From Lingula anatina (lineage: Eukaryota > Brachiopoda > Lingulata > Lingulida > Lingulidae): a stretch of DNA of 64,000 bases. The notes under the pieces were generated by a model, which made no database searches, was not told where the DNA came from, and saw nothing but the letters and a program-made list of their open reading frames with translations. The stretch is taken from contig NW_019775880.1 in the NCBI RefSeq assembly GCF_001039355.2, forward strand, positions 540,127 to 604,126, read 5' to 3'. This document shows, piece after piece, positions 24,501-34,658 of the stretch (its first letter is position 1; the number at the start of each line of letters is the position of its first letter). Both the position numbers and the translations under genes were made by a program.

Positions 24501-26754
24501 TTAATTTTTTTTATTAAAATAAAACATTGTTTTAATATATGGTCACTATAAGTGGGCTACACTATAATATGAGCTGTTTTTCTGTCCCAGGTCCAAGTGG
24601 TTTGTGTTACCATGCTACAAGACACACAATAACATTTGGAGAAGATGCCACAAGTAGCTGTATACTGAGACTGGGTCTAGAAGAGCTGAAGAATTGTTCT
24701 TCACTGAGGTGTGATATGTTTGTTGTAAAGTGTGTAATCCACATGTACAATGAAGGCTACTAATTAATGTTCATACAGACCAGAGTTTATATCAAGTTTC
24801 ATTACTGTAAATTGTTGAGAGTTTACTCCCGTTAAGTCGAATTAAAAAACTTACAGTCAGTGTTAATGAAAACTACAGGCCCGTAGCCAGCAAATTCGAA
24901 AGGGGGGTTCTTTTTCTGAAAAAGTCGACCTTTTACAATGAAAATTATGTGTACCTAGATAAAATTTTACCCAAAATGGACCTTTTCCTAACAAAAGGGG
25001 CGGTTCTTTCGAACCCCCCGAACCCCCCCTGGCTACGGGCCTGGCTACTACCTATTTTGACCATATTTTATGCTTATGTTTAAAATATTTTATTAGGAAT
25101 GAATGATAGTTAAAACAGTATGTTCACATTGTTTCCTTGACTTGGGCTGCTTTGTAATTTTCACAAAGGGCCAAACCACAACATTTTTCTTTCCACAGTC
25201 CTCAAACACCCAGAGATAATCAAATACAAATTATAGAGCAATTATGCATTTCTTTTCTCTTTTCCTTCAGGGAACTAATTCTAACAGAACAGACCAAGCT
25301 TATGTCAGCACAGTATATTGCCACTGTTGGAAATCCAGACAGGGCCAATCTGGAAGATTGGGTAGCTGTTCTCAGGTACAGTAAATAAATAGTCTGTCAG
25401 AATTGGAACAGATTTGTGATTATGAAAGGTGTTGTAAATTTTCATTGAATTCATTTCATGTAATTATTCGGGGTAATTCCCAGATTTCAGATTTTATACT
25501 GACCAATACACATCCCTGTTATTGCAATTTATTTTTTTGTGCTTTTGAAGTCTTGGCAAAGTGAATATAATTATTTGGTCAGTGTCTAATTCCACATATA
25601 CAAAACAATTTAAAAAAACTTAATTTAATTAATATTTTCACAGAGAATCTATACAGTTCAATGCAAGCACTGTGACCACACAACTACCCTCAACCACTGT
25701 TGAGATGACCACAGCACAACAGGAGACAACGTCCATAATGGACACCACCACTAGCACAACCAATATGACAGAGAATGTTACAGAAGAGATCCACCAGTAC
25801 AACCTGTTTGACCAAGTGGAGGGTGTATGCCAGAGTGTACCTACAGGGATTCACGTGGTGATCATGTATGCTGAGGTTGGCAGACAGGATGCTGTGTACA
25901 TCAAGCAGATTGTAGGGGCTAAAGTTAGGTAAGAGGGGAAGCTTACTGTTGTATGATCTGGCCCTAGTTTCAGAAAAAAAAAATAAAATAAATAAAATTA
26001 AGTTAGTTCCTTGGATTTGTGCATGTGTCCATGAGAGTGCTGTAACATTGTTAATTCATATATTCATGTCTCTGTTGTCCAGTTACTCCCTGTCTACGTG
26101 GCAGATGGACTGTTTGGGGGCCAGTGGTCCAGCTTGTGCCAATGTATCTACAGAGGGCCTAGTACAGTCTTTCCTGCTACAGAGTACTGTAACCTTTGTC
26201 AAGGTGCCTGCTGCTGAACCTGTCCAGCCTATCAAGTAAGTACTGATATTATAGTAACTGTCACATATTCAAATCTAGCAACTTTGAAATTTGTCTCTGG
26301 TCTCTCCGAACAGGCCCGTTAAACTGATCTGCTGCTTAACCAGTGAGCTTTATTTATCCCCCAGTCACATAATAGCCATTTATCCATGACCAATATCAGT
26401 TGTGTGACCTATTCTCTAGTCTACTTCCTCTGCTCTTATACCAGTGTTAGTTCATATCGTTTGCTGTATCCCAAGTTCTATTACCACATTGTGCAGTTTT
26501 ACCCTCATGCTCTTGACTGTTTGTTCTGCCATTTCAGGTATCTTGCTGGAATAAACCCATCTCTATGTAAAGGGGAGACATGTGAAAGACAGCTTCTCTA
26601 TCCTTTCACCTCAGCCTATCAGGGAGACCCTATCATGTATCGTGTGGGATTTGGACTCCTTGTCATTTTTTCTTCCATTGGACTTATCATAACACTGCAG
26701 CCGTGGATACAAAAACTGGTAGCAGCTGTACATAGAAGCATATTGTTTCTATGA
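6666..26754 (+). CDS. TCTN2: Tectonic-2-like ciliary transition-zone protein with an enlarged N-terminal ectodomain
   Basis: Tectonics belong to the MKS/B9 complex that gates the base of the primary cilium. Exons: 6666-6735, 7577-7737, 9676-9785, 10302-10415, 11018-11067, 12645-13517, 14295-14365, 14668-14785, 15064-15143, 15490-15670, 15987-16405, 20979-21168, 21547-21662, 22222-22469, 22807-23804, 24152-24265, 24591-24708, 25271-25375, 25644-25928, 26083-26235 and 26538-26754. All phases join, giving 1596 residues; human TCTN2 is about 700. A signal peptide begins MEAFEILLCVFSILG. Diagnostic tectonic motifs are CPCDLTSGHCDTGCCCD (about residue 834), PGVFGGSGGG, DWFPLMCV, RSGNPGYDFMKPV, and a C-terminal LLYPFTSAYQGDP before one membrane span (about 1560-1580). 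The first 810 residues are not part of the usual tectonic core and include a cassette exon and a mucin-like exon. Exons 4-5 appear twice around an N. The junction 16405/20979 spans a nested gene; it is phase-compatible but unproven, so exons 1-11 could be a separate gene. Confidence 0.85.
7881..8465 (+). mobile_element. Inverted-repeat element, TTAAAGG family, copy 3 (longer)
   Basis: Its ends are TTAAAGCAATAATAAC and the inverse of TTAAAGTCATAATAAC. It shares the TACATTGTAAACAA and TTTTTGGCCAAAA blocks with copy 1. It holds roughly 240 bp of extra, less AT-rich sequence in the middle. It lies in the TCTN2 intron after exon 2. Confidence 0.75.
8663..8730 (+). pseudogene. Broken partial copy of TCTN2 exon 2 in the following intron
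   Basis: Bases 8663-8713 repeat the middle of exon 2 (CCAAGTGACACTGTTATTGA and the surrounding bases) with a few changes. They are followed at once by a second copy of TCAGAGCTCTAGACCAA from the exon's earlier part. The pieces therefore look like a truncated tandem unit. No splice sites are preserved. Confidence 0.7.
11159..11217. repeat. CT microsatellite ending at an N
   Basis: A long TC run, then T, up to the N at 11218. The related run in the second copy lies at about 12550-12602 and differs in length. Such tracts commonly stop contig assembly. Confidence 0.9.
11218..11218. other. Single N at a duplication junction
   Basis: One ambiguous base inside a CT/T-rich run, exactly at the border between the two copies of the exon 4-5 region. 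It is probably a scaffold join of unmerged contig ends. Confidence 0.8.
11219..12602 (+). other. Second copy of the TCTN2 exon 4-5 region (probable unmerged allele)
   Basis: This segment starts right after the N at 11218 and repeats 9852-11217 in the same order with scattered differences, including exon 4' (11666-11779), exon 5' (12406-12455) and the CT microsatellite. Exon 5 ends in phase 1 while exon 4' needs phase 2. Joining 4-5-4'-5' would shift the frame and soon reach a stop. Only one copy can serve a normal transcript, as expected for two haplotypes placed side by side. Confidence 0.75.
12645..13517 (+). other. TCTN2 exon 6: 873-nt phase-1/phase-1 cassette exon
   Basis: The exon lies between ..AACAG and G|GTATAT and codes for 291 residues that are polar, rich in Ser, Thr, Asn, Asp and Glu, and nearly free of cysteine. 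Both borders are phase 1, so skipping it keeps the frame (exon 5 joins exon 7). It contains an internal imperfect repeat of about 27 residues around SHDPVDEGGMQTKVP and SLDPTGKAGMQTKAP. I recognise no domain and know of no counterpart in vertebrate tectonic-2. Confidence 0.7.
15987..16405 (+). other. TCTN2 exon 11: Thr/Asn/Ser-rich mucin-like segment
   Basis: This exon encodes about 140 residues dominated by Thr, Ser, Asn and Ala, with many N-x-T/S sequons such as NTT, NST and NMT, and a PTTPPTTP stretch. It continues the Thr run at the end of exon 10. This is the composition of a heavily O- and N-glycosylated spacer. The acceptor reads GCAGCAG, a tandem NAG-NAG site, so a one-codon (Ala) splice variant is possible without a frame change. 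The open frame on the opposite strand is only the mirror of this repetitive composition. Confidence 0.8.
16451..16463 (-). terminator. Candidate poly(A) signals for the nested lectin gene
   Basis: On the minus strand an ATTAAA (16456-16451) and an AATAAA (16463-16458) lie about 255 nt past the stop codon, just inside the TCTN2 intron after exon 11. The position suits a 3' end that does not overlap TCTN2 exon 11. Confidence 0.45.
16718..19661 (-). CDS. Single-pass membrane protein with a SUEL/rhamnose-type lectin domain and mucin stalk, nested in a TCTN2 intron
   Basis: Exons in transcription order: 19661-19595, 19092-18968, 18790-18637, 18480-17758, 17496-17421 and 17150-16718. Phases join to 525 residues. 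The protein starts with a signal peptide (MFYKFLILFYVLSCVYA). A beta-rich, N-glycosylation-rich region of about 90 residues with no recognised family follows. The Gal_Lectin domain (about 116-214) has eight cysteines, the YGR motif in IEKALYGRRTKDK, and the order C-C-C-C-C-C-C-C typical of egg lectins and latrophilin. Next come a Ser/Thr-rich stalk (about 215-355), one membrane span (MILGLSIGGGLLFLLLTSVV) and a 144-residue cytoplasmic tail with YEEIEI and DNDLYSKGE. The domain class binds rhamnose or galactose on glycans, so a cell-surface glycan receptor is likely; the ligand is unknown. It lies on the strand opposite its host gene. Confidence 0.85.
19662..20978. other. TCTN2 intron upstream of the nested gene
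   Basis: This intron part should contain the promoter of the minus-strand lectin gene. It is AT-rich with T runs. I see no further exon, no clear TATA or initiator, and no repeat element with recognisable ends. Confidence 0.5.
24876..25043. mobile_element. 168-bp inverted-repeat element, CAGGCCCGTAGCCAG family, copy 1
   Basis: The ends CAGGCCCGTAGCCAG and CTGGCTACGGGCCTG are exact inverse complements of 15 bp. The inside carries a GGGGGTTCTTT and an inverse-like GAACCCCCC block. It lies in the TCTN2 intron after exon 17. Confidence 0.85.
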
Positions 26755-27701
26755 TATCTCTTTAAAATATTTTTAAATGTTGCATTCTGGCATACAATAA
26801 CAATCTTGTTTAATATATTGGGCAAGAGTTTTTTGTCAATATATTTGCCCATATTTATTGATAAGAAGAGATTCACTGTGTTGTGCTTTACATTGCATCA
26901 CTGACTGAAGTTTCTTTAGGTTTTAGGACAAAAGTCACACAGAAAATACTTATTCATGTTTTCCCAGATTATCTGAAAGAAATGAATATGTAAGGAGAAT
27001 TTTGATATATTTCTTAATCTCTTAAGCAGTGTGATACTGAATTGTAGCAAACAAAAATAGCTAAATAGCACATTTTAGCTTACTTTTTCATAGGTTTTAA
27101 GTTTTATGTTTTCTGTAGACAAATTCAGAATGTAGAGAATATTAAACCCGTCCATTGTTTAGATGTCTAAAATTGCATGTTTGTCTGTCATCATTTATTT
27201 GAATGCCTTAAGTTATTTCTGAAAAGGCATTTAACTCCAATTTTATTTTGTATTTTAAAGCATTTTTATTGTAAAAAATATTTGTTCGAGAAATTGGATC
27301 ATGTGGGAGAGTCTTTTTTTTTTAATTCCACACATCCATACATTCTCTTTACCAAAAAATACTGTTTTAGTTATTTAGCATATACATTTGCAAACTGCAA
27401 AATTGTTAACAAACACTTCTAAAGATTAAAAAAGTAAATGCTCTATATACAAAAGCCAGGAATGTTGTGAATTTTACTACAGATATAAAAAATTAACTAA
27501 TTTAAATATATGTTTCCCTCTCAAAGGAAAAATATGCTGCCTGTCTATTCTATGCCCGTTACAAACTGTTATTCACGGGCCTGTGGCATCATTAGTAAAA
27601 CGGCTAGTACATTGACTTTGTAATGTATCTATTCACATAAAAGTCCGAAAATTCAGTCACATTTCAGCTTATATATTCACATATAAAGCTCACACAAACA
27701 C
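26755..27701. other. Convergent 3' ends of TCTN2 and the double Venus-flytrap receptor
   Basis: The two genes end tail to tail with 947 bp between stop codons. A plus-strand ATTAAA at 27141-27146 could serve TCTN2. Minus-strand AATAAA hexamers at 27247-27242 and 27271-27266 could serve the receptor gene. These choices would make the two 3' UTRs nearly touch or overlap. No coding segment is supported here. Confidence 0.45.
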
Positions 27702-30700
27702 CTAGGTCCTTTCCTGGTGTTGTGGATATAGGTCTGATTGTATCGTACCACCACTAGAGTCGTTTTCAAACACAATCTCTACGTCACTGTCATCAACAGC
27801 CGTGTTTGTGGTGTTTTTGCCAGCATTGATGTAACCGGAGTCGGCACTACTGAGCTGGTCATGAGCACTTTCTTTTCGTGTCATGTCTCTTTCCATTGGG
27901 AGCTGCGGCAGATTTCTCTCCATTTGTACATGTTGCTGTTGGCGGTTGAAAGAGACTTCTGCATAATCATAACTGTTTGGACCTTAAAGATGAATTACGT
28001 AAATTACATTTCATCAACTTAAAAATAAAGCTGGTGGAAATTGACAAGTTATGATGCTTATCGGTGGTTTTATGAACATCATAAAGAAAAGAGTATAAAT
28101 AAAAAAAATCTTAAAACAATTTTCCAAGATCTTCACATATTCCGTTTGAATTATAAGAGATAGCATGCAAATGGTTATTAGAAAACCATTCGTACCATAA
28201 ACATTTTCAAGTTGTCTTTTCATCTTCACCAGCATGCAAACAAGAACGACAACAGTGAGGATAAGGAGGACGGCAAGTGAGGCCATCACCACGGCTCCCA
28301 CTCCTGTCGCTGACAGAGTGACGGGGGCGGGAGGATCGGACCGGCACATGGCGCATGCTTCTCCGCGGCACACCGACTTCACCGACCTGTCCAACCCTGC
28401 TAATAATTTATCTTTTGCAATATTTATCCCAGAGCTTGGAGAATATGAACCGATCTGAAAAAAAAAAGAGTGGTAGTGACTGTTAAGCAGGAAACAATGT
28501 TAATCACATCAAAAAGCACTTGTGAAAAGAAGGAGCAGGGCACGAAAAACGTGTTTGGTCAATGTCATTGAGCTACATGGCTCATCGGTTTGGTCATTAA
28601 ATGAGAGAACATGTTCTGACAGCATAAGTGGTAGACATTTTATAAAACCGGAAAGAATCATGGTCGGTGATGGTGAGGTGTTAGATCTACAAGTTTAGGT
28701 GTTTACGGTGCTTTTTATTTTAAAATATATAAGAAAATAGAACACAAGAACATTCACAATCTTAAAGTTTCGTTACATAAAAGGAAAAAATATAGTTACT
28801 TTAAAGAGAAAAACGCCTCTTTCCTTTTATAACAGGTCCATCTACCTTGGAGATATGTTATATAAATCCAATTTATATCAGGACATGCACAGAAGTACAC
28901 ATCTTATCAATTTCCTTGATTAGGCCAGCTCACACTTGCTTTTCGACCAAGAGACACGAAAAAATATGAACGACTTAAAATGAGTGCTAAATGTGCCCGC
29001 CATCAAGGGGACGAGCCTCAACACTTACCTCTACGTATCTCCATTGATTGGTCTCCACCTCCGACCACTGCAGGATCGTGTAGCCAGTCATACCACTACC
29101 GTTTTCACTATACATCGCGCCCCTGCCTGGCATGTTTACATTTTTTACCTTTTTCATCAACTCCCCGGTAAATGTCTCTTTGCGATTTTTAAAAGAAATG
29201 AAATCAGCTGTAGTACAACTCGGGTCGAAATTGGGCCCGCACTTGGTTTTATAAAGGGAATCAAATCCGAGCGCAAGAGAATATACGGCGTCTGTCACAA
29301 ATGCTACTAGACTGTCCTGATGATAATTGCTGTAGTCAGTTAAATTTAGATCATTTTTGCAAGTATTTTTTCTGGTTTTGTTAAAGTTGCCTTCCAAATT
29401 ACAGTCAAATATCTGCTCCCAGAATTCGTTGAACCATGGATTCTGTTTATTATTTTGGAGAGTTTTCGTTTTGAAATAACTGTCGAACCCTGGTACGTTT
29501 CCTTTGTTGAATTTGAAAGTGATAGCACCTTTGGTAAGGGTTTCATATCCCTCAACTACCGACTCTCTATCTGCCCAAGATTCTGTGCCAATAAATACGA
29601 GGTCTTTCAAATTGTCATCATCCAGAGAAATGGTAAATCTTTGAATTGTACCAATAAGCGCCCTTGCGTTTAAAGCATCTGTTAAAATGAGCACGACTTT
29701 GGCGCCATTTTTACTGGCTTCTAAAATACTGAACGCCAGGTGATCATCCGTGACAGTATTTTGTTCAAGGACGGTAGCATTGCATATTCCATACTCTAGC
29801 AAATATTTTAAAGTTGAATCTCTGAGAGATCGACCGTAGTCGTGACTTGCATGGATGATAGAGACATACGTCCATCCCATCTGCTGACATATACTCAAAA
29901 TGGCCCTTGTCAGTTGTTCGTCTGTCGGAACCGTCCGCATGAAATATGGATAAAGGTTTCGGTCATTGAAATCCTCTATGGTTGATCCGTAGCTGATCTG
30001 TAAATCATGTACATGTCGGAGAGTCGAAGCAATCGGTCGACAGTTTCCACTTGATAGAGGTCCTATCCAGCCAATTAATGAGTTCCTGTCTATGGTAATG
30101 TCACCAAACTGTTTACCGCTATAAATATCGCATGCTATTTGCAAGGCTTTGAATTCATCATAACAGTCGTCAAGAGCAAGATATCCGAAATCTAAGTCTT
30201 GCGATATATTTTGCATCACTCCTTTCCTTTGAGAAATCTGCTCCATGGCAAAAAGGAAAGCCTCTAACAATTGCACGCTCGCAGTCGGTCGGATTGTTGT
30301 GCAATCTGACGAATGTATCGGAAACACCCCAAGGATGAGATGCTGCCCCGGTTTATAGGCAACTTTCACTTCACTCTTCCTGACACACTCTGCGCATTTT
30401 CTTGGGCAGGTAGATCTGTCCAAATTTTCCCCCTGAACTTCTACAGGTTGATTGTTGGAGTCGTATCTGTACATAATGATATTCGAAGTGTTCAGTACGA
30501 GTTCACGACCATCAAAGAAGCCAACCTAAAATGCAGACAAAAATAACTTATCATTTAGGTAATTATTATAACAACTCAATTAAAAATAAAACTATGGTTT
30601 GATCTTCCATATTTGAACAAATGTTCAACTAATTATAATTTGGACAAAAATCTTCAAATACTGTAAAGTTCACTCAACAAAGTAATCTTGAAACTTCGAT

Positions 30701-32259
30701 ATTGCTGTTATAAACATAAACGCCTTTTTAAGAATATACGATAAATAAACTCACATCAATAGTTCGATCCTTTTGATAATTTCTTATTTTGTAAATTGGA
30801 CTCTCGGGGTTGAAAGTGAGCTCGTGCTGTTCAAAAATCAAGCGTTTTCCAAATAATTCTGGCGGGAGGAAAGGAATGTCATGATTTGTCAGCGTGATAT
30901 TTAGTCCAGAAAGATACCGCATCCACTGAAGAGGCGTCATATCGCGTAAGCTGCTACATACGCCAGGAGAGTTACACAGCTCACTATGTGCATTTCTTAT
31001 CGAGGCAGCATAAGCGTAAGCGGCTTTCAGGCCATTTTCCAAGTACAAACTGGACCCTGCCTCAACCACATCTTGTATTTCTGTCCGAGACAGCGTTGAA
31101 CAGTTTCTGGTGTGTTGGTTGTTTGCTTCCAATGCGGTTGCCAATTTACAACTAAACGCAGCTGTGGTATATTCTTCAAGCCAAACGCGCCGAAGGTCGG
31201 TGACAATGTGACCGCGGGTAATGTTGAATAACAAGTCTACAAAATATTTCTGAAAAGTTGGTATTTGTTTTGTGGCCGATGCTACAGCCAGACCTCCTTG
31301 TAGGGCGTATAACGTCTGACCGCTGAAGGCATTATTATTAGCCAAAGCCTCGGAAAATATCCACATGAGCAGAGAAGGGGCATCTTGGTGCCGTGCACTA
31401 GCTTCCAGAAGTCTTTTACCGTACTCCTGCAGGCCGAAAAAGATGACTCCTCTCGTTCCACTCTGTACCAAATCCGATATGATTCGGTCAAAACGATCAC
31501 TGCTCGTTGCCAGGGGGATGCTATAGTTACCTATCCGGGGAGTGGCAATACATATCCCCTCTTTCTGCGCAGCCGCCTTGAGCTCTTGGTATCCGTTTAT
31601 TCCGTAGTTTTCGTTAGTGTATACGATTGCTACATAGTCCCATCCAAGAGCCTTCAGAATTTCAACCATTGCCTAAATGATATGACAACCATTTCATACT
31701 GTATGGATATCGGTATTTATTGTGTCATCTCATTATTGCTAATAAATATATACCATTCTTTCTCAGTTTTATATTCAAAATGATATTATGGAGTAGTATG
31801 GTGGTTAGAATTTAAATGCGTCGCTTATAATGGTAAACACCTTATAGTCACCTTATATTGACATTCGAAATCTTCATTTAGCAATGACATTAAATCAAAC
31901 TAAAATCAATATGAAAGTAAAACATACCTGGACTTGGTGTCTGTCCGATTCTACAGTGAATAATAAATTAGGATGCTCTTCAACATCTCGTAAAGCATTT
32001 GATGTACTGGAGTAGGATAAAACCGGAATATCTGTGCCTTTCAACACGTTGCTCACAATCTCTGCTGAATTACTTCGCCCTGGTCCAACGATACCTACAG
32101 AGAAAATAAAACACATAATAATGCTTGTTCTTCCATTAGGTAATTTTCAAGAAATATCTGCAGTGTTATGGGTAAATATTGGTGTAAATACGAAAGATTT
32201 TAATCGAAGATGTTTATGAAATTGAAAATGTAAATATGAAGTCTAAGTTTGCCTCAAAA

Positions 32260-32298
<39 letters not shown>

Positions 32299-34623
32299 CA
32301 TAGTCTTCTCATTGTTAGACTAAATACATGTATATCTTCATATTTTCAAAGATAAATAAATCTATAAGTGCATTGCTCTCATTCATATTCTGTATTCTGT
32401 TGTATTTATTCATATTAATATGTAATTAACATAATCTCCACATCAGTGGTGCATTTAGTTGCAATAAAGAATCTTCAGCCATAGCATTTCACAATCATCA
32501 TCACTGTATATTATTAATGTTATTATTTTTACCTGCTATCAATGAAGCATTACTGGGCCTTCTGCAGGGGTAAGGACCACTGTCTTTGTTCAGCTTCTGG
32601 TAAGTGATGGAAGCAACACTGGCTGCCAGCTGGCGTGATCCCGCAATGTCGTACACAGTTATACCTAATCAAGAAATACAATCAAAAATTAGTGAAATTT
32701 TATGATGTCCTATGTCAGTGTATACTGGCGTTTACAATACGTCAATTCATTTATTGGTCATTTATTCTTTCGATTTCTTTCTTTAGTTTGTAAAGGGATG
32801 TTTATTGTTCATTAAAATGTCGAATAACATGATTCGTGAACGATTATTTATTTTGATAAAAAATGCAGACCCGTAGCTAGCAAATTCAAAAGGGGGGGTT
32901 CTTTTTCTGAAAACAAAATGGACCTTTTACAACGAAACCTATGTATACCTAGATCAAATTTTACCCAGAATGAACCTTTTCCTGACAAAATGGGCGGTTC
33001 TTTTGAACCCCCCGAACCCGCCCTCTGGCTGCGGGCCTGGGTAACCGGTTCATATTTGCCAAAAGATGTTTGCCACATATTTATCAAATATCAAAAGAAA
33101 GCAATACTGAAAAAAGCTGCCAAACCACTATAGCCCGCAGGCATTCCAAACAACAATGAGATTGTCGAATAAAACATATATGATCCAGGAGCCATAATAT
33201 GGAAAACTGGAGAAAAAAAGGAAAGTGCAAAGTAGACCTTTTCTTTCTGCTGTGAGGTTACTCATTTCTTTGGTCCCCGGTAGAAAGCCAAGGAACACCA
33301 CGGTAAAGCTAACAACTATGGTTGCCCCAACAGGGAGGCATAATCTCGTCCTAACTATTCATGCTCCTATGAGGAGGGCCAATATTTATGGTAAATCATA
33401 TCTTATTCATAGTCAAAAACCCGGAATTTATTGGCACGGTTTTCTTTTGCATTTCTCTTGTCACCCTGAGTTTCACACTCTGATGGATAGTCCTCGTTAC
33501 GGATCATTTCGTAAGCTGACGATCGATGCTTTCAAGAAGCAGGCCCTCGTGTTAGAATGTGTGGATGTGGATGCGTTTGGGCTAGGAGTAATTAGAACAA
33601 CTTTAGGTTGCTGTTATGGGTCCAAGGTCAAGGCAAGGAGGTACATCTGAAATCGTGTTACTCTTTGGTTAAGGAAAGTTTGTTGACACTAACTAGTTCT
33701 CGAGTCTGGCCAAGTATAGGGTGGAGGTTTGTCCAATGACATCGTAAGACATGCGCCGTTGACTAGAATGGGCATTATGTTGTTTTGATCGGGAATTTTG
33801 TTACACGTAGGCCTTTCTCCAAGTTTGTACATTGCATTTTTCTGTTCGAATTTCTTCTTTATAAAAATAACCTCATTGGTTTTTAATGTAAAATAATAAA
33901 ATATTTTTCTATTCAAGTACGGATATTTCATCATTTTTCTCATCAAGGTCGTATATTGCAGTTTATTCTCCATACCATACAATACCGTTCCACCTCCTCT
34001 TTGTTACTTACCCGACACCTGCCACTACTCTAAGTTCTACAGTAATTAATCAATGCCCAGCACGGACCGAGTGTGACATTTGGATCCGTGCATGAAATCA
34101 TGTAGTCAACACCCACACAAACTTGGTAAGTTTGGTCTAGCAATGTAGTGAAAAAGCTTGTGGGAACTAATAATCATTTTCATAATTTGGAAATACCACA
34201 AACAGTGATCTGTGAATTTTGAAAGAGGATTTTCCGACGTACCTTCATATAAACGTCATACTCAGAGTATTATTAACCTTATCTGTGACGAATTTCATGA
34301 TTGTAGTTATGAAAATGCGGGTTTATTCCCCACCACATTAATTGATGTTTTTAAAGTAGGTGTGGGTGCTTAAAAATCATAGGCATCACAACACAAGCCT
34401 TACCTAGGCGAACCCCAGGTATGAAATCATGTCGATTTAGCCCCTCCAAGGCCCATATGACGGCCTCTGCAGTGAGCAGCGCTGGGGTAAGCTGGTCTTT
34501 GTGGGGTTGTCCTATCAGGGTCCCACGCTGGGAGGAGGGGAGGTGCAGGCTGAACATACCGATGAGCTCGACATCTCCTGGGATCCGAGTACTCAAGGGA
34601 GCAGGACACTCTACAAATATCAC

Positions 34624-34658
<35 letters not shown>

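Noticed and set aside
27738-28022. Plus-strand frame opposite the receptor's last exon
   Set aside because: It is a shadow of the minus-strand tail exon, whose phase, acceptor and stop fit the receptor.
28987-29028. Extension of the second flytrap frame past 29029 (EARPLDGGHI)
   Set aside because: GAG|GTAAGT at 29029 is a strong donor, and the next exon (IGSYSP) joins in phase 0 to the expected membrane-proximal sequence.
33225-33650. 141-codon plus-strand open frame in a receptor intron
   Set aside because: No family resemblance, no splice or promoter context, and the host gene needs no exon here. Kept only as unexplained intron sequence.
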